From contig NZ_CP099546.1 of NCBI RefSeq assembly GCF_023973145.1, forward strand, positions 2,108,001 through 2,172,000: a stretch of 64,000 nt of DNA, written 5' to 3'. Below the pieces are notes generated by a model, which searched no databases, had not been told where the DNA came from, and saw nothing but the letters and a program-made list of their open reading frames with translations. This DNA is from Natronosalvus vescus (GTDB lineage: Archaea > Halobacteriota > Halobacteria > Halobacteriales > Natrialbaceae). Shown here one piece after another: positions 50,857 through 58,907 of the stretch; position 1 is the first letter of the stretch; each line of letters starts with the position of its first letter. The position numbers and the translations under genes are program-made.

Positions 50857-51708
50857 TCAGTGATACAGCGCGCGCAGCAGATCGACGTCGCGAACGATAC
50901 CGACGAGGTCGTCGCCGGTGACCATCGGAATCTGCTCGATGTCGTTGCGGATCATCAGCTGGGCGGCTCCCTCGATCGTCTTGGTTTTCGAGACCGTCAC
51001 GACGTCCTCGGTCATGAACTCGCTGACCGGGCCGACCGGCAACTCGATGTCCCGGGTCGGGAGCGCTCGGCTGCCGACACCTTTGATCCCCTCCCAGGAG
51101 TAATCGGCGTCCTGATCCGGGAAATTGTTCCCGGTCTCCTCTTCGCCCTCGACGATTCGGGCGACGTCGATGATGTCGACTTCCGTGATGACGCCACTCA
51201 TCCGCCCGTCGTCGTCCAGGACGACCGCGTAGGGGACGTTCGCGTAGTAAACTTCGCGTTCGGCGACCGGCAGGGGGACACCCTCGTACGTCGTGTTCAC
51301 GTCTCGGGTCGCGTACTCGCCGACCTCGGCGTCGGTCTCGGCGTCGCCCGTCGCGATCGTGTGGACGACGTCCGTGACCGTGATAATTCCCTCGAACTCC
51401 CCGTCGATGACCGGAATTCGACGGGACTCACTCTCGACCATCACCTCGGCAATCTCCTCGATGCTCGTCTCGGCGGTCGTCGTCGGCACGTCCTCGAGCA
51501 ACATCACCAGCTGATCCTCGTCTGGCTGTTCGATCAGCGACTCGCGGGTGACGAGCCCCCGGTACTCGGCGGTGCCGTCGTCGGTCTGGACGACCGGCAC
51601 TGACGAGAACGACCGCTCCTGGAGATACTCGAGTACGTCAGTTCTGGTTCCCGGCAGCGAGACGGAGACCACGTCGTCGCGCGCCGTCATTGCGTCAGCT
51701 ACGTTCAT
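50857..51708 (-). CDS. Protein with four CBS domains
   Basis: 283 residues composed of two CBS pairs: VADAMTARDDVVSVSLPGTR ... RGLVTRESL, RRIPVIDGEFEGIITVTDVV, VPYAVVLDDDGRMSGVITEVDI(IDVA) and SEFMTEDVVTVSKTKTIEG ... IPMVTGDDLVGIVRDVDLLRAL. CBS units bind adenosine nucleotides as energy or signal sensors. The first part starts MNVADAMTARDDVV at 51708, with a GAGGAG SD-like sequence eight bases before the ATG (minus strand), which also speaks against longer starts. No attached enzyme domain, so it is a stand-alone sensor or partner. Confidence 0.92.
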   Translation of the reverse strand: MNVADAMTARDDVVSVSLPGTRTDVLEYLQERSFSSVPVVQTDDGTAEYRGLVTRESLIEQPDEDQLVMLLEDVPTTTAETSIEEIAEVMVESESRRIPVIDGEFEGIITVTDVVHTIATGDAETDAEVGEYATRDVNTTYEGVPLPVAEREVYYANVPYAVVLDDDGRMSGVITEVDIIDVARIVEGEEETGNNFPDQDADYSWEGIKGVGSRALPTRDIELPVGPVSEFMTEDVVTVSKTKTIEGAAQLMIRNDIEQIPMVTGDDLVGIVRDVDLLRALYH

Positions 51709-51808
51709 ATCTCCTCGATACGGTGAAAATCGGTATAAAGGCAGTGCTTCTGTGTGTTCGCTTCGGGAGGCCTGATTCGGCAGGCGTCGACAGAACCGAT
51801 CCGACGGG

Positions 51809-51816
51809 TTTATATG
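51809..51816 (+). promoter_or_regulatory. TATA box of the 55-residue protein gene
   Basis: tttatatg, centred 27 bases before ATG 51839: a leaderless arrangement that supports the short gene. Confidence 0.65.
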
Positions 51817-51838
51817 TCCGAGTACGTGACCTCCTCTC

Positions 51839-52006
51839 ATGGTGACGGATCACACGTGCCACACGTCCGTGTCTACGGACACTGTCTGCAGTTCGATTGA
51901 CTCCGATGGCGGCCGCGAAACGTACGTTATTGCGGACATCTCCGCAGATGGTGCCTGGCTCTCGATGCGAGCGGACGATGCGCCGACACTTGCGGCCTGG
52001 CGATAA
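51839..52006 (+). CDS. Small haloarchaeal protein, 55 residues
   Basis: Translated by hand: MVTDHTCHTSVSTDT, then YVIADISADGAWLSMRADDA and PTLAAWR, stop TAA at 52004-52006. The phrase YVIADIS.DGAWLS...APTL..WR looks like a conserved haloarchaeal small protein in my recollection; the exact family name is not certain. A TATA box at 51809-51816 is 27 bases before the ATG. The first 25 residues are poorly structured with two cysteines. Divergent from the CBS gene (130 bases between starts). Function unknown. Confidence 0.6.
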   Translation: MVTDHTCHTSVSTDTVCSSIDSDGGRETYVIADISADGAWLSMRADDAPTLAAWR

Positions 52007-52165
52007 TCCCTTTTCAATCGGCCGAATTGGCCACTTTGACCGGTCGCATGTTCTCGAGTGAACAGAGATGGACGTGGAAGTGCCCGCGACGGAGCATATC
52101 TGCGGCGACCAGAACGAATCAGAGAGACGTCACAGAGCGAGTGCGTCCCGCCCCGCTCGAGTCGC

Positions 52166-52861
52166 TCATCGTCGATCGGCGACATCCTCGCCGTACGTCT
52201 CGACCAACCGTCCGAACGCCGTCGCTTCCCGGTCTTCCTGAACCGATCGCTCGCTGTCGTCCCGCAGGCGGGATTTCAACACCTCGAGTGTCTCCGGCGG
52301 ATGTTCGGCCATCGCCGTCGCCACTGCAACCGGGTCGTCGACGACCTTTGAGAGCAGTCCCATCCGACACGCTTCCTCGGCGTCGATCACCCGACCCGTA
52401 CAGGCGAGATCCAGCGCGTTCCCCTCGCCGACGATTCGAGGCAGCCGAACCGTCCCGCCCCAGGCACCGAACAGGCCGAACGTGACCCCCGGTTCGCCGA
52501 ACGTCGACGCCGGCGTTCCGACCCTGAGGTCACACGCCAGCGCCAGCTCGAGGCCGCCACCGCGGGCGGGCCCGTCGATCGCGGCGACGGTAATCGCCCG
52601 AGTCGACTCGAGCAGGCGAGCAACCCGCTGGCCCAACCGGGCGAAGTCCTCGGCTTCCGTCCGATCGAGGCCGGCCACCAGATCCAGATCCGCCCCCGCA
52701 CAGAACGCCGACCCGTTACCCTCGAGAACGAGAATTGGTTCCGTGGCATCTTTCACTGCCGCCTCGAGGGTCTCGAGGCCCGCCCGGGTGAGGGCGTTCC
52801 GGGCCTCCGGGCGCGCGAATCGAATCGTTCGAACCCTGCCGGTCGTCTCGGTCTCGATCAT
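52166..52861 (-). CDS. Enoyl-CoA hydratase/isomerase (crotonase) family protein
   Basis: 231 residues. The crotonase fold is clear: RNALTRAGLETLEAAVKDA, the oxyanion-hole loop NGSAFCAGADLDLVAGLD, the second loop ARGGGLELALACDLRVGTP and FGEPGVTFGLFGAWGGTVRLPR. It contains one of the two usual hydratase glutamates (LEL), while the position of the second (QPE in hydratases) is Gly (EPG). So it may be an isomerase or other crotonase. A truncated C-terminus (about 30 residues shorter than typical) follows. Start MIETETTGRVRTIRF at 52861. Divergent from the next gene. Confidence 0.88.
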   Translation of the reverse strand: MIETETTGRVRTIRFARPEARNALTRAGLETLEAAVKDATEPILVLEGNGSAFCAGADLDLVAGLDRTEAEDFARLGQRVARLLESTRAITVAAIDGPARGGGLELALACDLRVGTPASTFGEPGVTFGLFGAWGGTVRLPRIVGEGNALDLACTGRVIDAEEACRMGLLSKVVDDPVAVATAMAEHPPETLEVLKSRLRDDSERSVQEDREATAFGRLVETYGEDVADRR

Positions 52862-52921
52862 GCTCCCCGTCGGTGGTGTCTTTCCAAAGGTCTTTGGCTG
52901 CTCCGCCGTAAGCCCCTGTTG

Positions 52922-53779
52922 ATGGATCGGGTCGACACCTGTCGGCAAGCCGCCTGCGACGCCATTTCGGACGTCGAACCGGCAGCGTTGAATGAGTTCT
53001 TGACCGACACGCTCGAGGCAGCATCGATGACGCCCGGCGTGTTAACCCTCGCGTGTGCGAGCGCTCTCGAGCGCGCGAGTGCGAACGCGACCGCGAACGC
53101 AACTGCGACTGCGACCGTGAGCGAAACCGAGAGCGAAACCGAGAGCGACGCCACCGCTGGATCCTCCGTGTCACGGACGGCCACTCCCACCGAACTCAAT
53201 CTCGAGGCCGTCGCCCACCACGCCGCCGGCGTCCAGCTCATCTACGAAGGGCTGCGACTCACCAGGATGCTCGCCCACGAGGAGCCCTGGGCCGAGACCA
53301 CCGGCGACGGCCGCGCCGACCTCGAGATTCTCGCCGCCGACATCCTCGTCGCCCGCGGCTTCTACCTCTTGGCGCGTACCGACGCTGCCACCACCGCCGT
53401 CCGCACCGTCCGCCAGTTCGGCCGTGATCAGACGCTCCGGGCCGACGCCACGACTGCCGACGCCACCGCCCTCGACGCCAATCTCGAGCGCGACGTTCTG
53501 GAACTGGCCGTTTGTACCGGCGCGACAGCCGTCGACGCCCACACCTCGTCGGCGCTGCTCGAAGTCGCCTCGACCGTCGCCGCCGACGTCGGTGCATCGT
53601 TTCCGCCAGCAGGGGAGTGTATACCATCGCGATCGGTACTCGAGGATGCGGTGGATGAGTACGAACCGGAACGGGAACGGCAACAGGGGCGAAAACGGAA
53701 ACGGGACGCCGAACCGGATCTCGAACGCCCACCCACCGAACTCACGACCGACCGTGTGACGTCTGCAGGCGACCCGTAG
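52922..53779 (+). CDS. Conserved helical haloarchaeal protein (DUF7114-like), possibly isoprenoid-synthase related
   Basis: 285 residues, all-alpha. After about 45 residues there is a low-complexity insertion rich in A/T/S/E (NATANATATATVSETESETE), then HHAAGVQLIYEGLRLTRMLAH, ADLEILAADILVARGFYLLA and DVLELAVCTGATAVDAHTSS. The LAADILVARGFYLLA segment resembles the helical pattern of heptaprenyl diphosphate synthase component I and polyprenyl synthases, but no DDxxD motif is present. I associate the family with DUF7114; both are recollection. The C-terminus is basic and disordered (ERERQQGRKRKRDAEP). Start ATG 52922. Function unknown. Confidence 0.6.
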   Translation: MDRVDTCRQAACDAISDVEPAALNEFLTDTLEAASMTPGVLTLACASALERASANATANATATATVSETESETESDATAGSSVSRTATPTELNLEAVAHHAAGVQLIYEGLRLTRMLAHEEPWAETTGDGRADLEILAADILVARGFYLLARTDAATTAVRTVRQFGRDQTLRADATTADATALDANLERDVLELAVCTGATAVDAHTSSALLEVASTVAADVGASFPPAGECIPSRSVLEDAVDEYEPERERQQGRKRKRDAEPDLERPPTELTTDRVTSAGDP

Positions 53780-53853
53780 CCGCGCTCGAGGGACGTACGG
53801 CTCCTGTCGCGTTCAGTGTCACACCGACACACCCACAGGGGGGAATCGAAACC

Positions 53854-53860
53854 CATAAAG
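53854..53860 (+). promoter_or_regulatory. TATA-like element before tRNA-Thr
   Basis: cataaag, 28-34 bases before the mature 5' end at 53888, consistent with an archaeal tRNA promoter. Confidence 0.5.
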
Positions 53861-53887
53861 ACGACTCCGGTCAACCAACGCATGCCT

Positions 53888-53959
53888 GCCTGGGTAGCTT
53901 AGCGGTAAAGCGCGTCCTTGGTAAGGACGAGAGCCCGGGTTCAAATCCCGGCCTAGGCT
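53888..53959 (+). tRNA. tRNA-Thr (anticodon GGU)
   Basis: 72 nt without introns. Acceptor stem gcctggg/cctaggc (seven pairs with one G-U), D stem gctt/aagc, anticodon stem cgtcc/ggacg, loop ttGGTaa with anticodon at 53920-53922 reading ACC/ACU, T arm ccggg-ttcaaat-cccgg. Discriminator base t at 53959. No CCA is encoded; a T run follows at once. Confidence 0.97.
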
Positions 53960-53964
53960 TTTTC
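53960..53964 (+). terminator. T-run after the tRNA gene
   Basis: tttttc directly after the discriminator base, the usual archaeal oligo-T terminator for tRNA transcription. Confidence 0.6.
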
Positions 53965-54064
53965 TCATCTGTTACCAACCACGAGCGTCGTCCACCGCTC
54001 GCGTGTTGTCGTGATCGTCCCGGATGTGACCGACCAAGTCCCTCGAGTCGTAGTTGACGATCAG

Positions 54065-56413
54065 TTAGCGCTCCTCATCGCTGGCCGGAATGGTAAAGGA
54101 AAACGCCGCACCAGTTCCCGGTTCGGACTCGAGCCAGATCCGGCCGTTGTGGCGCTCGACGATCCGACGACAGAGCGCGAGTCCGATGCCGGTTCCGGCG
54201 TACTCGTCGTGGGTGTGGAGCCGGTGAAACACTTCGAAGACGTGATCCGCATCGTCGGGATCAATTCCGATTCCGTCGTCGCGTACCGTGATCGTCCAGT
54301 CGTCCCCGTCGTGGTCGGCAGAGACGTGAACGCGCGGCGGGGCGTCACCGCTGTATTCGATCGCGTTGTCGAGCAGGTTCTGGAACACCTGTCGGAGTTG
54401 ACTGTCGTCACCCAGTACGGTCGGGAGTGATTCGACGGAAACGTCCGCGTCGTGTTCCTCGATCGTGAGCTGGAGATCCTCCAACACGTCGTCTACCACC
54501 GCATCGAGATCGACCGGTTCGAAGGGGTCGCCCCGGGTTTCGACGCGGGAGTATTGCAGTAATCCGTCGATCATCTCTCGCATTCGCTCGGCTCCGTCGA
54601 TGGCGTACGCAAGGAACTCCTCGCCGTCTTCGTCGAGTGTGTCAGTGTATCGGGTTTCGATCAGTTGCAGGTAGCTCGAGACCATTCGGAGCGGTTCTTG
54701 CAAATCGTGAGACGCCGCGTAGGCGAACTGTTCGAGGCGCTTGTTCGATTCTCGGAGATCGGTGATGTACTCTCGTCGGTCGAAGTGGAATTTCAGTAGC
54801 GTTGTGAGCGTATCGATTAGTTTCTGCTCCTCCTCGAGAAACCCTGCCGGTTCGGCGTCTGCCTGGTCAGCCTCGTCAGGATCGTCGTACAGGATGACGT
54901 CGACCGTGATCGGCGTCCCCTTGACGGTATGGGTGCGAGACCGAATTCGATTGTCGAGCGACCTGTATCCCTCCGTGGTGGCCTGGGTGTCACCGATCGA
55001 GACACGTGCGGCAGTTCGCTCCGGTTGCTGGAAAAATTGCGGGAGAACGCCCACGAACTCCTGGAGGAGTTGATCCACCGGTTGCTCGCCGGATTCGAGC
55101 AGGTTCGTGGCGAGCCTCACGGCTGCGAGCTCTTTCTCGCGTTCCTCGAGATCTTGTTTGCGCCGCTCCGCTAACGCTTTCAGATCCGTGATATCCGTTG
55201 CCGTCTCAACGACTTGTGCTGGTTCCCCGTGCTCGTCGGGTATCGGTCGTGCGTTTATCGAGAGCCACCGTCGTTGTCCGTCCGACCGTTTCAGGAGAAC
55301 TTCCTGATCACTCGCGGGCTCGCCCGTCTCGAAGACGCGGAACACGGGTCGCTCCTCGATGGGAAGGTAGGTGCCGTTCTCGTCGTACACGTCCTGCTGT
55401 GCGGTCGAGTACGATTCGGCCGTCGAGGACACAGTGAGCAAGTCGGCCATTCGTTCGTTTGCTCGAGCAGTCGATCCATCCGGGTTTACGACGGCGATAC
55501 CGACGGGGCTCGTCTCCAGAATTTGCTCGGTGAGGCCGTACTCGCGTCGGAGTCGTCGCTCGCTGTCACGCCTGGCACGTTCTGCGTCTTTCCGGTCGGT
55601 GATATCGTAGTAGAGTTCGACTCGTCCACCCTCGTATCGACCGGACTCGATCGGTTTACTCCGGTGCTCGAGCCAGCGCGCTTCGCGGTCGTCAGCAGCC
55701 GTGATCTGGCTTTCGAACTGTTCGACGTAGGTGTTATCGTCGTAGGTTGCCAGAACCGTCTCCGCGAAGGTGTCGGAATCGGTGAATTGGTTCCGGATCG
55801 TCTCCTGAATAAGCGTCCGTTTGTCTCGGCCGATGACCGCAGTTCGATCGAGGCCGAAGTAGTCTTCGATCGTTTCGTTGATCCACACGACGTCGAACGT
55901 TTCGTCGAGGACGAACACGCCGATGTCGGCTTCGTCGATCACGGACGAGATCGACTCGTAGGTCTCCCACCGTGACGGGAGGTGAGTCGTCGTTTGCTCG
56001 TGATCATCGAGTATCCGGGTGACGCCGACGGTTCCCGCCAACTCACCATCGTGTACGATGAGGCTGAATCGAAGCTCGCAGTGAACCCGATCACTATCAG
56101 TCGTCTCGATCGCAAGATTGAACGTGGTATTCGGATCCTCGCCACGTTCGAGCCGGGTGTGGATTTCACGTTCGAGACGTCTGGCATCGACATCGTCGAT
56201 AAGAACAGAGACGTGCTCGCCAAGGAGTTCGTTCCGCGCGTATCCCGTCGTTTCGGTGATGACGTCGTTTACGGCGACGAACCGGCCCTCGGCGTCGAGT
56301 TGATAGATACCGTCCTGAACGGTATTGAGGAGCGTCAGAGAGTGCTGGAGTGCCTCGGAGTCATTCGTGTAATCCTGAAAAGGCGTGTCCGGTGCGGTAT
56401 CGTTACTCTCCAT
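54065..56413 (-). CDS. PAS-domain sensor histidine kinase
   Basis: 782 residues, cytosolic (no membrane helix). Three PAS domains: about 20-130 (VQDGIYQLDAEGRFVAVND), 150-270 (DIGVFVLDETFDVVWINETI; an EYFGLDR-like DYFGLDRT) with PAC WLEHRSKPIESGRYEGGR, and 290-420 (SPVGIAVVNPDGSTARANERM). Then a coiled linker with a GAF-like region (about 440-540), HisKA of bacteriophytochrome type (FAYAASHDLQEPLRMVSSYLQ) and HATPase_c with NLLDNAIEYSG, DDGIGIDPDD and GTGIGLALCRRIV. Start MESND at 56413: a TA-rich tttagtt (minus) lies about 28 bases upstream. The partner regulator is not nearby. Confidence 0.92.
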   Translation of the reverse strand: MESNDTAPDTPFQDYTNDSEALQHSLTLLNTVQDGIYQLDAEGRFVAVNDVITETTGYARNELLGEHVSVLIDDVDARRLEREIHTRLERGEDPNTTFNLAIETTDSDRVHCELRFSLIVHDGELAGTVGVTRILDDHEQTTTHLPSRWETYESISSVIDEADIGVFVLDETFDVVWINETIEDYFGLDRTAVIGRDKRTLIQETIRNQFTDSDTFAETVLATYDDNTYVEQFESQITAADDREARWLEHRSKPIESGRYEGGRVELYYDITDRKDAERARRDSERRLRREYGLTEQILETSPVGIAVVNPDGSTARANERMADLLTVSSTAESYSTAQQDVYDENGTYLPIEERPVFRVFETGEPASDQEVLLKRSDGQRRWLSINARPIPDEHGEPAQVVETATDITDLKALAERRKQDLEEREKELAAVRLATNLLESGEQPVDQLLQEFVGVLPQFFQQPERTAARVSIGDTQATTEGYRSLDNRIRSRTHTVKGTPITVDVILYDDPDEADQADAEPAGFLEEEQKLIDTLTTLLKFHFDRREYITDLRESNKRLEQFAYAASHDLQEPLRMVSSYLQLIETRYTDTLDEDGEEFLAYAIDGAERMREMIDGLLQYSRVETRGDPFEPVDLDAVVDDVLEDLQLTIEEHDADVSVESLPTVLGDDSQLRQVFQNLLDNAIEYSGDAPPRVHVSADHDGDDWTITVRDDGIGIDPDDADHVFEVFHRLHTHDEYAGTGIGLALCRRIVERHNGRIWLESEPGTGAAFSFTIPASDEER

Positions 56414-56614
56414 TGTCACATATAAAGTGCCGCTCGAACTAAACCCTTGGCGGCAAGAGTCGGTGTATTCGAGTCCGATCCTCTCGAGCTGGCGGTACCG
56501 GTCGAGTACGTTTCAGGCGGACGAGAGTATCGTTGCAGGAGCAAAACGGTTGATTGACACGAAAGCTGTGCTTACCACATAGAGCGCAATACACGAGTTT
56601 GTGGTGGCTGGCGT

Positions 56615-57091
56615 ATGTCGAAACTCAACAGACGGAGCGTCATCGTCTCTGGATCGGCACTGCTGACGACCGGCGTCATCGCGACGGTGGGTGCAGGAAG
56701 CACCGAGGACGATGGAAACGAGAGCGGTACGGACGTGGACGACGAAACGGAGATCGACGCCGACACTGGACATGCGTTCGATGCCGAGCCCACCGGACGA
56801 GAAATCGGTCGAAGACGGTGTCTTGGGCGTCACCCGACGATTTCGGGGGCTGACGCTCGAGCAGGCGTTGGGCTCCCTGGAGAACCTCGGTGGCGAGCGA
56901 GTCGGTTAGGGGGCGAGCGGATCGACGAGGGGGTGATCGAAGGCGACGGCTGGCGGGCCGACTGCTCGTCCGGGACGGTTCCGGTTCGGCCATCGTACCG
57001 ACTTACCGAGGTCACGATCCGCTGGACGGGAACGCACGATCGACTCGGGCTCGTCCAGTTCCGATCGAAGGCGTTCCGCGCGCCCGGGTGA
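56615..57091 (+). pseudogene. Broken gene: Tat-like N-terminus, frameshifted middle, conserved-looking C-terminus
   Basis: One continuous 158-codon frame starts with a Tat-like signal (MSKLNRRSVIVSGSALLTTG) but turns Arg/Gly-rich in the middle. There the +1 frame instead reads protein-like sequence from an ATG at 56781 (MPSPPDEKSVEDGVLGVTRR, then TLEQALGSLENLGGERV) and stops at 56907-56909. The original frame then resumes protein-like sequence (GGERIDEGVIEGDGWRADCS; SYRLTEVTIRWTG; VQFRSKAFRAPG). GGER occurs in both frames across the junction, suggesting a small duplication or indel. This looks like a short gene (56781-57091) with a frameshift, preceded by a separate Tat-signal fragment. Alternatively a sequencing error. 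Confidence 0.5.
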
Positions 57092-57341
57092 TCGGATGAC
57101 GGCTTCGTTGCTCAATGTCTATCGAACACCGTGTCACGTGGTGGTTATTTTAAAACTTCATTTATCTACCGACGACACTTTCGGCGGCAATCGATAGCGC
57201 GCGCGAGCGCTCGAGCGGTGTCTCGAGGGGGTGTAGCTGCCGCCTCGGACATCATTGCTCATATACTTTCCGGTGGCCCGGGCCCGTAAACACGCAGTAC
57301 CGGCCCTCTCCGACCCGAATTCGCCGTCGATAAACAGAACC

Positions 57342-57348
57342 TTTATAA
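57342..57348 (+). promoter_or_regulatory. TATA box of the mini-histone gene
   Basis: tttataa, centred 30 bases before ATG 57375. It fixes the start against the open frame upstream (57255). Confidence 0.65.
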
Positions 57349-57374
57349 GAGGGAAACGGGAACGGGTAACTTGT

Positions 57375-57542
57375 ATGGCAGATCTTATCGTCAAAGCCGC
57401 CGTCAAGGAAGCACTCGATGACAAGAACGTTGCGTCGGACTTCTACGAAGCACTCGACGAGGAAGTCGCTGAACTCCTCGAAGACGCTGCTCGCCGCGCC
57501 GAGGACAACGACCGAAAGACGGTTCAGCCTCGCGACCTGTAA
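57375..57542 (+). CDS. Small histone-fold protein (DUF1931-like)
   Basis: 55 residues. Starts MADLIVKAAVKEALDDKNVA, with a central helix SDFYEALDEEVAELLEDAAR and a C-terminal RRAEDNDRKTVQPRDL, the histone-fold ending (RKTVxxxD(L/I)). It corresponds to one short histone fold without the first helix extension, typical of a DUF1931-type archaeal mini-histone. It may bind DNA as a dimer or another protein. The TATA box at 57342-57348 supports this start. Confidence 0.85.
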   Translation: MADLIVKAAVKEALDDKNVASDFYEALDEEVAELLEDAARRAEDNDRKTVQPRDL

Positions 57543-57750
57543 GCTGCGACAGTTCGATAACTGATTCATTTTATTGGGCGCTACGCGACGAGTGACGACG
57601 CTCTGCGACGAGCCATCGTGCCGATCGGACAGTCTCCGTCGTGAGAAACCTCTGTAGACGGCGTGTGCGGTGTGTGGTGTGGGTCTGTGAGTCACTCGAG
57701 CGACGAGGGCTTCGCTCTAGTGCTCGTCTCAGTCGAACCCGCTGCACTTC

Positions 57751-58827
57751 TCAGTCGATCGTATCTCGAGCCGTCGAGAGCGGCCAGCGACCGTCCGAAC
57801 AGGCGGCCAGTTGCGTTCGTCCCGCTTCAGTCAGCCGGTACGGGTGGCCGTCGACAGCGGCCCGGTCGTGCTGATCGATCGCGTCGTGTTCGCGTCGCTC
57901 GATCGCTACCGCCCCGGTGTCACGCAGATGCTCGAGGTGGGCGAAGGCTTCCCCCGGGCCGTGGAGGATGTGGATGTCCGAGAGGTCGCCGAACAGCCGG
58001 GCGCTGACCGTCCAGGCGTCGGCCGGGCCGATTGCCTCGAGTGCCGACGCCACCCGGAAAGCACGCTCTTCGTGATGCTCGAGGATGTGCCGTGCTCGTT
58101 CTGCTGGCTCGTCGATCGGTGTCCGGTGACCTGGCCAGGCGCGGGCGTACCCGCGATCGATCAGCGTCTCGAGCGTCTCGACGTAGGCGGCCAGGGCCCC
58201 CTCGAGGCGGACGTCGGCGCCGCCGACGTTGGGGGTGTACTGCGGGAGGAGCGCGTCGCCGGTGTACACCGCCGCCCCGGTTCCCGTCTCACGCTGGGGA
58301 ACGAAACAACACAGCCCTGCCGTGTGCCCCGGGGCGTGGAGCACCTCGAGACGCAGGTCGCCGACCGAGAGCGTGTCGCCGTCGGTGATGGGCGTCACGT
58401 CGACGGCCTCGCCGTAGATGCCGGCCTCCTCGCCGGCCTCGAGAAACGCGAGAAGCTCTTCGCGCGCGTCGTCGGGCATCCCCCACTTGTCGAACAGCTC
58501 GCGCTGGGTCGCCTCGAGATTCGCCCACGCGGCTGCGTCCCCGGCGATGAGCGGGGCGTCGGCCTCGTGTGCGTAGACGGTGGCACCGCTTTCGGCCTGT
58601 ATCTCCCCCGCCAGGCCGGTGTGATCGGCGTGGTAGTGGGTGAGGACGATGGCGTCGATGTCAGCGAACGCGATCCCGTGTTCTGTGAGCCCCGCCTCGA
58701 GTTCCTGGCGGGTGTCGGGAACGGCGACGCCGGTATCGAGTAAGACGGTCGCGTCACCGTCGTGAAGGTAGGCGTTGTTCGCCCCCTCGAAGACGGTGTT
58801 TCCGAGCGAGATCCGGTGGAACGTCAT
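57751..58827 (-). CDS. MBL-fold metallo-hydrolase
   Basis: 358 residues. Metallo-beta-lactamase motifs: NNAYLHDGDATVLLDTGVAV, THYHADHTGLAG (HxHxDH), HAPGHTAGLCC, YTGDALLP and a late PGHRTPIDEP. The N-terminal 235 residues are the MBL domain; the C-terminal 120 (RARHILEHHEERAFRVASAL; SARLFGDLSDIHILHGPGEA) form a helical LACTB2-like/winged domain that in relatives (MBL hydrolases with glyoxalase II-like activity) extends the active site. The substrate is unknown; glyoxalase II-like thioester or other. Start MTFHRISLGN; the upstream gap is short (80 bases) before PAP2 on the same strand. Confidence 0.9.
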   Translation of the reverse strand: MTFHRISLGNTVFEGANNAYLHDGDATVLLDTGVAVPDTRQELEAGLTEHGIAFADIDAIVLTHYHADHTGLAGEIQAESGATVYAHEADAPLIAGDAAAWANLEATQRELFDKWGMPDDAREELLAFLEAGEEAGIYGEAVDVTPITDGDTLSVGDLRLEVLHAPGHTAGLCCFVPQRETGTGAAVYTGDALLPQYTPNVGGADVRLEGALAAYVETLETLIDRGYARAWPGHRTPIDEPAERARHILEHHEERAFRVASALEAIGPADAWTVSARLFGDLSDIHILHGPGEAFAHLEHLRDTGAVAIERREHDAIDQHDRAAVDGHPYRLTEAGRTQLAACSDGRWPLSTARDTID

Positions 58828-58907
58828 TGTGGATGCCTTGGCGTCGGACTACTTACCGTGTTGTGATCTCGAGTGGCGGCTGCTGGGCTGCGCGGTCACT
58901 GCTCGAG

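Noticed and set aside
53888-53964. tRNA-Thr as an integration site
   Set aside because: No integrase and no duplicated tRNA 3' end was found in the window.
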